From Planctomycetota bacterium (lineage in GTDB: Bacteria; Planctomycetota; Planctomycetia; Pirellulales; UBA7805): 11,912 bases of DNA. Of this stretch, positions 1 to 7,557 are shown piece after piece. The notes under the pieces were generated by a model, which searched no databases, was not told where the DNA came from, and saw only the letters and a list, made by a program, of their open reading frames with translations. Both the position numbers and the translations under genes were made by a program. The first letter of the stretch is position 1. The number at the start of each line of letters is the position of its first letter. The stretch is from assembly GCA_030605285.1 (NCBI GenBank), contig JAUWIQ010000016.1, positions 1-11,912 on the forward strand, in the 5' to 3' direction.

Positions 1-219
1 AGTCCCATCTTGTATCCCATTCCGCACGACAGTTTGCTGGGAAAACTCAATACATTTAATCCAATCACCCATATTGCAGAAACGTCGCGCAACATTCTAC
101 TCGGTTCCTTATCGGCCCCGCCCGGATACTGGTTCGTCACTTTGGGGATCCTGGTATTTCTGCTGGTCGCTTGGCGTTTTTTTTTCATAGCTCAGCGTCG
201 ATTGGCGGAAAGAATATAG
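1..219 (+). CDS. ABC-2 type polysaccharide export permease, C-terminal end (Wzm-like), 5' truncated by window edge
   Basis: The frame is open from base 1 and ends at TAG 217-219, so only the last 72 residues are visible; the real start lies upstream of the window. The fragment opens with SPILYPIP, followed by an NPITHIAETSRNILLG stretch and a hydrophobic span (about visible residues 43-63) ending in a short basic tail, AQRRLAERI. This order is typical of the C-terminus of ABC-2 permeases of the Wzm/TagG/KpsM group, which form the inner-membrane channel that exports a completed, lipid-linked polysaccharide. Only 4 nt separate its stop from the Wzt ATPase start, as expected for a cognate pair in one operon. 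Seen: motif order, hydrophobic span, spacing. Inferred: substrate is the glycan made by this locus. Confidence 0.85.
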   Translation, partial: SPILYPIPHDSLLGKLNTFNPITHIAETSRNILLGSLSAPPGYWFVTLGILVFLLVAWRFFFIAQRRLAERI

Positions 220-223
220 ACCG

Positions 224-1429
224 ATGAAAGATCCGGTACTCGATGTTACAAAACTAGGCAAAAAATATTGTCGAACCTTGCGCCGTTCCATGCTGTACGG
301 CTTGGGGGATATCGCACGTGATTTTATCGGGGTCTCAACAAAACCGGATCGTTTGCGACAACATGAATTCTGGGCACTGCGAGATGCCACGTTCCAGTTG
401 CAACCGGGGCGCTCACTCGGCGTGATAGGTCGTAACGGATCGGGCAAGACAACGCTGCTCAAACTGCTAGCCGGTATTGTACAACCTGATCTGGGAACGT
501 TAACGGTGCAATGCCGTACAGGATCGCTGATTGAAATTGGCGCCGGCTTTCATCCGCTACTCACAGGCCGGGAAAACATTTTCATCAACGGAATGATTCT
601 CGGCATGAGTCGCCAGGAGATCATCCGTCACTTTGATGCGATTGTTGAATTCGCAGAAATTGGCAACTTCATCGATGGACCGGTACGCAACTATTCAAGC
701 GGCATGTATGTTCGCTTGGGTTTTGCCATTGCAGTACACGCTCCTGTTAACCTGCTACTGATCGACGAAGTTTTGGCCGTCGGCGATCTTGCATTCAGCC
801 AGAAATGTGTTCGCAAATTACTCGAGTTCAGATCGGCAGGCGGAACAGTTGTCCTTGTGACCCACGCGATGAAAAACGTCAAATTTCTTTGCGATGAAGC
901 CCTCTGGATTGATAATAGCGAGGTGAAACAGACCGGATCTGCATTGGAAGTGGTCGACGCCTACGAAACACACGTGAATGCCAATGCAGAAACAGGCGGG
1001 CAGGTCCTTGCTCATGACGACTGCGTGGACGTACTTGAAGTTCGCTATCCTGAGGCGATGCGTGTTGGCGAGCGACTGGAAGTAGAAATTGACTTTGAAT
1101 TTCAGCGACCGATACAGCAGCCAATATTTAATTTCCACCTCTTCGCCAACACCGATGAAACGCTTGTTGTCTCACATCACTCAGATCTGGAAGGATACAA
1201 TTGGGACTTGGCGAGCGGAAAAAAACGATTGCGAATTGCAACTGAGCCATTGTGGCTTCGCAGTGGAACGTACCTGATTACCTTCTCCGTTTCTGAAGGA
1301 CACATGAACAATCCGCTATTGGGTTATTACAAGTGTTACAAAATTGTTATTCAAAACCCCCACGAAATTTATGGCATCCTTGATGGTCGCGTAACATTTG
1401 AACTCTCCGATCAGCATGTTTTTATTTGA
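224..1429 (+). CDS. wzt: Polysaccharide ABC exporter ATPase with C-terminal glycan-recognition domain (Wzt-like)
   Basis: 401-residue ATPase of the O-antigen/teichoic-acid export group. Walker A is GRNGSGKT (69-76), the signature motif is YSSGM (157-161, the Wzt/TagH form of LSGGQ), Walker B is LLLIDE (177-182, catalytic Glu182), and the H-loop His is 214. The nucleotide-binding domain ends near residue 250. Residues about 265-395 are a beta-rich extension matching the position and size of the Wzt C-terminal domain. In E. coli O9a that domain recognises a modification at the non-reducing end of the finished chain before export. The N-terminus before Walker A is long, with an about 20-residue insertion before HEFWALRD, also common in this family. 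The start ATG follows the permease stop by 4 nt. The 3' end overlaps the methyltransferase gene by 14 bp. The family assignment is firm; which glycan is recognised is unknown. Confidence 0.95.
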   Translation: MKDPVLDVTKLGKKYCRTLRRSMLYGLGDIARDFIGVSTKPDRLRQHEFWALRDATFQLQPGRSLGVIGRNGSGKTTLLKLLAGIVQPDLGTLTVQCRTGSLIEIGAGFHPLLTGRENIFINGMILGMSRQEIIRHFDAIVEFAEIGNFIDGPVRNYSSGMYVRLGFAIAVHAPVNLLLIDEVLAVGDLAFSQKCVRKLLEFRSAGGTVVLVTHAMKNVKFLCDEALWIDNSEVKQTGSALEVVDAYETHVNANAETGGQVLAHDDCVDVLEVRYPEAMRVGERLEVEIDFEFQRPIQQPIFNFHLFANTDETLVVSHHSDLEGYNWDLASGKKRLRIATEPLWLRSGTYLITFSVSEGHMNNPLLGYYKCYKIVIQNPHEIYGILDGRVTFELSDQHVFI

Positions 1430-2123
1430 CACAGAGCGACAGCAACAATACCTGCAAACAGATAAAATTGCAGCTCGGTTGCCACAGATAGCGCGCACAC
1501 TCGATACCGACATCGATACGCATAAATGGCTGGTTGAGTCCAGTGCGAAACGGATGATTTTTGATGCGGTATATCACGATTTACTAGAGCCATCCCAGCA
1601 AAAGCAGCGCGTACTGGATGTCGGTGGTGGTTATACGGCGCTAACGCGAATTTTGGTCGAGCAGCACGATTATTGGACACTCGATGTGGGCGCACATACC
1701 GATACCCTGCAGATTCGTCAACTCGAGGAGGACTTGGGGAAACCATTCTGGATTTGTGAAGACTGGCAGCAGCACCCTGCCGACGATCCTTATCAGATCG
1801 TCATTGCCAATGACATATTCCCTAACGTTGATCAGCGGTTGGAGCTTTTCCTTAACACCTATTTGCCTCGCTGCAGTGAACTTCGGCTAACCGCAACCTA
1901 CTTTCACAGATACCACTGGTATCGCACACAACGTATTGATGCAGATGAGATCCTACATGTGTTAACCTGGAATGGTGCCCAACTGAAACAGGTGCTGAAC
2001 AAGTACCGTTCGTGTATCGTGGACCCAGACCTGGACTTGTTACTCAAACCCCGTCCCAGTCCGTTTGCCAACGACCGCCAAGTTGCAATGATTACATTTC
2101 GCGGAGAAAGAGATTTGTCGTGA
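1416..2123 (+). CDS. Class I SAM-dependent methyltransferase-like protein
   Basis: 235-residue protein if started at ATG 1416. A TTG at 1398 would add six residues, but ATG is preferred; neither has a convincing ribosome-binding site, which fits translational coupling with wzt, whose stop at 1427-1429 lies inside this gene. The SAM-binding motif I is RVLDVGGGYT (66-75). The acidic end of the next strand is LDVG (89-92), and VIANDIFPN (129-137) sits where motif post-II/IV is expected. No metal-binding or radical-SAM motif is seen. It could methylate a sugar hydroxyl on the glycan; directly after a Wzt with a recognition domain, a chain-terminating methylation is attractive but is inference. 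The 3' end overlaps the next gene by the 4-nt GTGA. The exact methyl acceptor cannot be told from sequence, and the part after residue 140 is not one I recognise. Confidence 0.8.
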   Translation: MFLFDTERQQQYLQTDKIAARLPQIARTLDTDIDTHKWLVESSAKRMIFDAVYHDLLEPSQQKQRVLDVGGGYTALTRILVEQHDYWTLDVGAHTDTLQIRQLEEDLGKPFWICEDWQQHPADDPYQIVIANDIFPNVDQRLELFLNTYLPRCSELRLTATYFHRYHWYRTQRIDADEILHVLTWNGAQLKQVLNKYRSCIVDPDLDLLLKPRPSPFANDRQVAMITFRGERDLS

Positions 2124-2812
2124 AACCTATTCGTGTCACATTCTTTGGAGATTCGATCTGTGTCGGACAATACATATCGATTCATAGTGGTTGGGTAGTA
2201 AAAATTTCAGAGCAGCTTTGCCAACTCAGCATTGAAATGCAACGGCCAATAGTTGTCAGTAATTCTTCGGCAAATGGTCGCACCACGCGCCAGGCACTGG
2301 AACATATCGGCTATGAGATTCAATCACATCAGGTCGCCCTCTTGCTGGTCCAATTTGGCATGAATGACTGCAACTACTGGCGCAATGATCGTGGGCTCCC
2401 ACGGGTAGGACCTGAGGCGTTCGCCGCCAACTTACGTGAAATTATAGAGCGCGCTTACCATTTCGGAACGGACACCGTTTTCTTGAATACAAATCATCCG
2501 ACCTCCCGCGATTGCGAAACGATACCTTACACTGATATCACCTACTAAGAAATTAATCGGAAATACAACGATCTTATTCGTGAGGTCGCGGCAACGTGCG
2601 GTGCCCCTACGCAACTGAATGATGTGGAAAAGGTCTTCAGGGAATATGTGGGCGATGATAAGACACGATTAGTAGAACTTTTGCTACCGGAACCGGACGG
2701 TCTCCATCTGAGTCAAAAAGGCCATGATCTCTACTTTGAAACAATCTATCCTCGGCTGGAAACCGCAGTGCAACGGTTGACTGACAAATCAGACAGCGAA
2801 CAACGGCAATGA
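2120..2812 (+). pseudogene. SGNH/GDSL hydrolase interrupted by one in-frame TAA
   Basis: A 230-codon frame runs from GTG 2120 to TGA 2810-2812, broken only by TAA at 2546-2548 (codon 143). Before the stop are block I FFGDSI (nucleophile Ser12), the block II region with Asn/Gly in SSANGRTT (49-56), and block III GMNDCN (80-85, Asn82). After the stop the same frame continues EINRKYNDLIREVA and reaches block V, PDGLHLS, with the catalytic Asp193 and His196. Both halves are clearly one SGNH esterase/acyltransferase-like protein, so the 142-residue truncated product would lack the Asp-His pair. Family members deacylate or acylate sugars and glycans. The gene starts inside the methyltransferase stop (GTGA) and ends inside the next start (ATGA), so operon architecture is intact. 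A GTG at 2624 could in principle start a second fragment, but I see no good ribosome-binding site. Nonsense mutation, sequence error and readthrough cannot be separated here. Confidence 0.85.
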
Positions 2813-3765
2813 ATCCTGATCCGATCCATTTAGAACTTGAAAAGCTGTTATTTTCAAAATATGCCGTACCGGGTGCGACCGCTAACACACCGACAGTCTT
2901 CGTACTGGCTTCTCCGCGAGCGGGTAGCACACTGTTGTACCAATGGCTGATCAACCACTTCGATATTTTCTATTTTCCCAACTTGGTAAATGAGCATTTT
3001 TCGGCAACACCAATTCTAGGAGGCCTGCTGGATTCGGCTCTGGCTTCAGTACGACCTCTCAAATATTCCAGCGCGTATGGCAAAACGACCGGCGCGCTAT
3101 CACCCTCCGAGGCATCGCTGATATTGCGGCACTGGTTTGGTGGGAAGCATCCATCACAGACCAACAGTTGCGCGATATTTCCCGAACAGGTATCGCATTT
3201 GATCGCCACCCTGACCGGTATTCATGCCATGACCGGAACACCGAGCCTCATCAAGAATGCCTGGAATTGTTTCCGCATCCAGTCGCTCGCGGAACGGTTA
3301 CCCGCTGCATGTTTTATTTGGTTGCGACGCGGTATTGGAAAAGCAGCACTCTCTGACCTCGAGTCCCGCTACCGCCATGGTTCGCCTCAGGAATGGAATT
3401 CGGCAACCCCCCACAACTACCGTCAGTTGAGCCAGCTGCCCTATTGGTAGCATGTAGTTTAGAAGCAAATTGAAACGAAGCATGCCGTCTGTCAACAACT
3501 GCAGAAATTGCCCACAGGCCGATTCATTGAGATCGGGTATTAGCAACTCTGCAATAGCCCAGGGATAATTCTTGGTCAAATCCGCGATTTTTTTGGCGTG
3601 CATCACCTCACCTGTGAAAATCTGGAAGTCGCAGTTCCAACATTGCAAGAATCTGCGGGGCCGCAAAACATGGAAGAGGACAAACGCCATATCGATGATT
3701 ATATTCGATTAGCAGAAGATCGCTTTAAGCCGTACCAATTCGATTCGGTTGCAGCGAGCGACTGA
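2809..3765 (+). pseudogene. Sulfotransferase family gene interrupted by three in-frame TAG codons
   Basis: The frame from ATG 2809 to TGA 3763-3765 spans 318 codons, a normal length for bacterial sulfotransferases, and contains TAG at codons 214 (3448), 218 (3460) and 245 (3541). The PAPS 5'-phosphosulfate loop is LASPRAGSTLLY (33-44). The 3'-phosphate-binding region is FIWLRRGIGKAALS (169-182), where a Gly at 175 replaces the Asp often seen after the two Arg. After the first stop the frame still reads as family sequence: KQIETKHAVCQQL, then GRFIEIGY, stop, QLCNSPG, which matches the usual Y-E-x-L element, then GQIRDFFGVH. No indel is seen. The start is coupled to the SGNH gene by ATGA. If active, it would transfer sulfate from PAPS to a sugar of the exported glycan. 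As written, only the N-terminal 213 residues would be made and they would probably not fold into an active enzyme. Confidence 0.82.
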
Positions 3766-3842
3766 TACCTGCCCTTGCGGCCGTGTGAATTTCCGAGACG
3801 GTGCCATATTGGGTTCTTTCACTTTCAGCTTGAAATAACAAC

Positions 3843-5267
3843 ATGGGAAGCAAACCTCGGCGAATCCTGATAGTTTACGAACACCCCAATTCGGTGCCTT
3901 GTCGCGAAACCATGCGCAGCCACTTGAAGGTGTTTGAGGCCAGTTCAACAGAGCATCAGATTGAATACTTCAACTGCCGTGATGTCCTACCTCCGGACTG
4001 GGCACGTCGAAAAGTTACTCTTTCCCAACCAGCCGAGATACAAGGACGTTCATTTGACGTCGTGATTTTTCATTACAGCCTCTTAGGAATGCGGACGCTC
4101 GGTCAGACGTTTTTTCATTGGAAACAAATTTTTCGTTGGCTGGCAGATCTTCCCGGTTTGAAAATTGCAATCCCACAGGATGAGGGCGATTATGCCTCCC
4201 TACTGGATGAGTGGCTGGATGAGCTCGGAGTATCCATTATTTTTAGTGTCCACTATCGCCCGGAGGGTCCACTCTATCCAATGATGCGGCACAACGCGTC
4301 AATCTATCCCTGCCTACCTGGTTACATTGACGAAATGCATGCGCAACGCATTTCCGAATCACTGGTTCCAATGGCTGATCGGCCGATGGACATTGTTTAC
4401 CGGGCCCGTAATTTGTCATTCCGCTATGGATCGGCAGGCCGCCAAAAAGCATCTCTGGCTGAGGCAATCCTCAAATGCGCCGCACAACAAGATTTTGCCA
4501 TCGACATTTCGACCTGTCCTGCGGATACCATTACTGGAAAACACTGGTTCAATTTTTTAGCTTCCGCACGCGTCGTGCCAGATGCAGAAGGCGGGTACAG
4601 TGCCATCGACTGGCGGGGAGAATTACGGTCGCAATGCAATGCGCTGCTGCGTGAGGAGCAGGAGCTGTCGTTTGAGAAATTCTGTGGCTTGCTTCCCGAT
4701 GATTGGGATAATTATCAGTTGCGGACAATCACACCACGACATTTTGAAGCAATCATTACCAAGTCGTGTCAAGTTTTGGTAGAGGGAGATTACAAGGGTG
4801 TACTCAGGCCTCATGAGCATTACCTTTTGCTCCGTAAAGATTTCAGCAATCTTACGGAAGTCCTAGATACAATCCGCAACTACGGTTATCTTCAAGAGAT
4901 TGCTGATCGTGCCTACGAAGAAATCTATAGATCGAACGCTTATACCTACACAACGTGGGCACACCACCTGGAGACTGTCATCGAAGAACACGAAGTAAGC
5001 GACCAAACGAAGGATCTGCTCATGTCCGAATCTGATACTGATAAGTCCGCGGTCGATGCCTTGGAACGACAACTAATTGCGGCACGACAAGAAAACGCTC
5101 GGATTCAAGCCTCCTTGCATGAAATGGTGGGGGAAATTTCTGATCAGGTTGTGTCTCGTGTGATGCAAGAATTTCGATGTGCCATTATTCGTCGTCTACC
5201 ACTCTTAGTGGTAGGACTCATCGTGACAATTATGGTAATTGGGATTTTGATTTTCGCGACTCACTGA
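3843..5267 (+). CDS. Glycosyltransferase-like protein with coiled coil and C-terminal membrane anchor
   Basis: 474-residue protein. An in-frame TGA at 3831-3833 leaves ATG 3843 as the first possible start; no clear ribosome-binding site precedes it. The N-terminus (RRILIVYEHPNSVPCRETMRSHL) looks like the first beta strand of a GT-B type fold. The segment VLVEGDYKGVLRPHEHYLLLRKDFSN (from residue 311) matches the donor-side element found in a family of polysaccharide-locus glycosyltransferases, where Glu and His lie near the nucleotide sugar. A Glu/Gln-rich helical stretch (about 402-447) looks like a coiled coil. It is followed by a hydrophobic span (about 452-471) with only a few residues after it, so the protein ends as a tail anchor. 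Likely role: sugar transfer at the cytoplasmic face of the inner membrane. The fold call is moderately sure, while donor and acceptor are unknown. The frame is intact, unlike its two upstream neighbours. Confidence 0.8.
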   Translation: MGSKPRRILIVYEHPNSVPCRETMRSHLKVFEASSTEHQIEYFNCRDVLPPDWARRKVTLSQPAEIQGRSFDVVIFHYSLLGMRTLGQTFFHWKQIFRWLADLPGLKIAIPQDEGDYASLLDEWLDELGVSIIFSVHYRPEGPLYPMMRHNASIYPCLPGYIDEMHAQRISESLVPMADRPMDIVYRARNLSFRYGSAGRQKASLAEAILKCAAQQDFAIDISTCPADTITGKHWFNFLASARVVPDAEGGYSAIDWRGELRSQCNALLREEQELSFEKFCGLLPDDWDNYQLRTITPRHFEAIITKSCQVLVEGDYKGVLRPHEHYLLLRKDFSNLTEVLDTIRNYGYLQEIADRAYEEIYRSNAYTYTTWAHHLETVIEEHEVSDQTKDLLMSESDTDKSAVDALERQLIAARQENARIQASLHEMVGEISDQVVSRVMQEFRCAIIRRLPLLVVGLIVTIMVIGILIFATH

Positions 5268-5539
5268 CAACTGTGATGCTGGAACGACTGCCAACGAGCC
5301 CAAAAAAGACCTCTTCGTCATATGGGAACCAAGGTTTGTTTCGGATGGTAGGCACCGCACATTTCTAGTCGGGTTCGCCTTACGGGGACGCCGTCAACGC
5401 TCGAAACAGATTGCACTCGTTTACGCTCAGGCTAGTGATTGGTACAATGAGTATGGCTGGGCCCAAAGCATAAGAACAAACCTGTCACAATGCTCGTCTG
5501 ATTCCGTCACGGAGCCCTCCCCTCTAGGGAAAACCAACA
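5268..5539. other. 272-bp gap between the export and sugar-synthesis blocks
   Basis: No gene with a start codon fits here. One + strand frame (starting at positions such as 5311) has no stop from 5251 to the asnB start and beyond, and reads like possible protein (for example DLFVIWEPRFVSDGRHR), but it has no ATG or GTG and I do not recognise it. It may be a gene remnant or chance. The right half contains a possible promoter and the asnB ribosome-binding site AGGGA at 5526-5530. Confidence 0.4.
5420..5448 (+). promoter_or_regulatory. Possible sigma70-type promoter for asnB
   Basis: TTTACG at 5420-5425 and TACAAT at 5443-5448 are separated by 17 bp. The -10 matches the consensus at five of six bases and the -35 at four of six. 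Transcription would start near 5455, giving an about 85-nt leader before asnB. The gap from block 1 makes a separate promoter plausible, but such matches also arise by chance. Confidence 0.3.
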
Positions 5540-7456
5540 ATGTGTGGTATCGCAGCAGCACTGCAACTCTCCTCGCAACCTGCCGAGCGGTTGGAAATTT
5601 CCCTGGGCGTCATGAACAAGCTCCAGCAACATCGGGGGCCGGATGGCGAAGGGCTCTGGAGCCATCCTCGCGGGCATGTGGGGCTAGGGCATCGTCGGTT
5701 GAGTGTGATTGATCTGGTGACTGGCGACCAGCCGATGGGCGACAAAGGCGGGAATTGGGTCAGCTACAACGGCGAGATCTACAACTATCGCGAGCTCCGC
5801 AATGAACTGGGGGCCGAGAACTTTACGACCACGTCCGATACCGAAGTCATCCTGCATGCCTATCGCAAATGGGGCCCCGACTGCGTGAGTCATTTTACAG
5901 GGATGTTCGCTTTCGCGCTGTGGGATGAACAAAGCCAAACCTTGTTTTGCGCCCGGGATCGATTCGGCATCAAACCTTTTTATTACGTGGTGGTGGACGA
6001 TCTCCTCTACTGCGCCAGTGAGGCCAAAGCTTTATTGCCCTTTCTTCCTCAAATCCGAACCGATATCGAAGGGCTCAAGGACTATCTCGCTTTTCAATTT
6101 TGTCTGGCCGGCAAGACACTTTTTCAAGATATCCACGAACTCCAGCCGGGACACTCCCTCACGGTGCGAAACGGCCAGCTGGCGGTGAATCGCTACTGGC
6201 AGGTCTACTACGATCTGGATTGGCAGCACACGGGGGATTATTTTCAGGAACAAATCTACCGACTGCTTGAGGACTCGGTGCGACTGCATCTTCGCGCCGA
6301 CGTTCCCGTGGGCAGCTACATCAGTGGCGGCTTTGATTCCGGTGCGGTCACCGCGATGGCAGCCCGGATGGTTTCCGACCCCTTGATGGGATTTACCGGA
6401 AAATTTCCGCTCGGCCCCGAATACGATGAGAGCCCTTATGCCCGCCAATTGGCTGAGCAGTATGCAATTTCACTCGACGAAACAGCAATTACGGCAGATG
6501 ATTTTCTAAAGAATATTCGCCGTGTGATCTACCACCTCGACTATCCTGTCGCGGGCCCTGGGTCGTTTCCGCAATTTATGGTTTCACGATCTGCGTCTCA
6601 GCACCGTAAGGTGGTGTTGGGAGGACAAGGGGGTGACGAAATCTTCGGTGGCTATGCACGGTATCTGATCGCATACTTTGAACAATGCATCAAGGCAGCA
6701 ATCGATGGAACGATGCACAACGGCAATTTCGTTGTTACGTACGAGAGTATCATTCCGAGCTTGTCGACTCTGAGACAATACAAGCCGCTGTTACAGCAGT
6801 TTTGGCGCGAGGGTCTCTTTGAAGATCTGGATCGGCGCTATTACCACTTGATCAATCGTACACCGGTACTTGAAAATGAAATCCGCTGGGAGTTGTTGGG
6901 CGACTACTCATCCTTTGAAACATTCAAAAATATTTTCCACGGTGAGAATGTTGAGAAAGAGTCGTATTTCGACCTGATGACACATTTTGACTTCAAGACA
7001 CTTCTGCCAGCGTTGCTGCACGTGGAGGATCGCGTCAGCATGGCGCATGGCCTGGAATCTCGGGTCCCGCTGCTCGACCATCCATTGGTTGAATTGTCGG
7101 CAACGATTCCCGCCAATATCAAGTTCCAGAACGGACACCTGAAACATATTTTCCGGGAGGCAACGCGCTCCCTGCTGCCAGACGGTATTGTGAACCGGAA
7201 CGACAAAATGGGCTTTCCGGTCCCGCTTTCCGAATGGATGCAGGACGAAGCAGGCGAATTCGTCCGCGACGTGCTTACTTCACGGGCGGCGAAGGGACGT
7301 GATTTTGTGAACAATGAATTGGTCGCGAGCCAAATCGACAACGAACCCCGCTTTGGCCGCAAGATCTGGGGGTTGCTGAGCCTGGAGTTATGGCAACAGG
7401 AATTTCACGACAAGGAGTCCCAATTCAAGGGTTTATTGCAGGACGCGGTGGTCTAA
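5540..7456 (+). CDS. asnB: Glutamine-hydrolysing asparagine synthase-like amidotransferase
   Basis: 638 residues, full length for the AsnB family. The protein starts MCGIAAAL, so removing Met exposes the Cys2 nucleophile of the class II glutaminase domain. HRGPDG (31-36), NGEIYNY (77-83) and the TTSDTEV stretch (97-103) complete that domain. The synthetase domain carries the PP-loop SGGFDS (262-267), which binds ATP, and GGQGGDEIFGGYARY further on. Ribosome-binding site AGGGA lies 9 nt before ATG 5540. It uses glutamine ammonia and ATP to amidate a carboxylate. In housekeeping the substrate is aspartate; in polysaccharide loci homologues are thought to amidate uronic acid sugars. Its position just before two sugar-nucleotide SDRs favours the glycan role, but sequence alone does not exclude asparagine synthesis. 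No key residue appears missing. Stop is TAA; a 101-bp gap follows. Confidence 0.93.
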   Translation: MCGIAAALQLSSQPAERLEISLGVMNKLQQHRGPDGEGLWSHPRGHVGLGHRRLSVIDLVTGDQPMGDKGGNWVSYNGEIYNYRELRNELGAENFTTTSDTEVILHAYRKWGPDCVSHFTGMFAFALWDEQSQTLFCARDRFGIKPFYYVVVDDLLYCASEAKALLPFLPQIRTDIEGLKDYLAFQFCLAGKTLFQDIHELQPGHSLTVRNGQLAVNRYWQVYYDLDWQHTGDYFQEQIYRLLEDSVRLHLRADVPVGSYISGGFDSGAVTAMAARMVSDPLMGFTGKFPLGPEYDESPYARQLAEQYAISLDETAITADDFLKNIRRVIYHLDYPVAGPGSFPQFMVSRSASQHRKVVLGGQGGDEIFGGYARYLIAYFEQCIKAAIDGTMHNGNFVVTYESIIPSLSTLRQYKPLLQQFWREGLFEDLDRRYYHLINRTPVLENEIRWELLGDYSSFETFKNIFHGENVEKESYFDLMTHFDFKTLLPALLHVEDRVSMAHGLESRVPLLDHPLVELSATIPANIKFQNGHLKHIFREATRSLLPDGIVNRNDKMGFPVPLSEWMQDEAGEFVRDVLTSRAAKGRDFVNNELVASQIDNEPRFGRKIWGLLSLELWQQEFHDKESQFKGLLQDAVV

Positions 7457-7557
7457 GGACGATCCGCCTGTGATTGACCCGGTAATCCTGCCCGCAGAGC
7501 GGACCCAGCCCAACGTTTTTCGGCCACCGTGCCATCGATGTTCAACCTGGAGACCCT

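Noticed and set aside
2624..2812. Small independent gene starting at GTG 2624
   Set aside because: It is in the same frame as the SGNH gene and supplies the missing Asp-His block, so it is the second half of that gene, without its own clear ribosome-binding site.
2546..3543. Genome-wide or cluster-wide reassignment of TAA/TAG to an amino acid such as Gln
   Set aside because: TAG ends the permease, the first SDR and both PEP-CTERM genes, and TAA ends asnB and the second SDR, at natural family ends. The intact neighbours spell Gln only with CAA/CAG. A changed code would place TAR in those genes too.
3298..3690. Minus-strand 130-codon open frame
   Set aside because: It lies antisense to the sulfotransferase remnant, whose + strand translation shows family sequence over the same bases; the antisense product shows no known motif.
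6904..7362. Minus-strand 152-codon open frame
   Set aside because: It is fully inside asnB on the opposite strand and the product is low-complexity Ser/Arg-rich; it is a shadow of the real gene.
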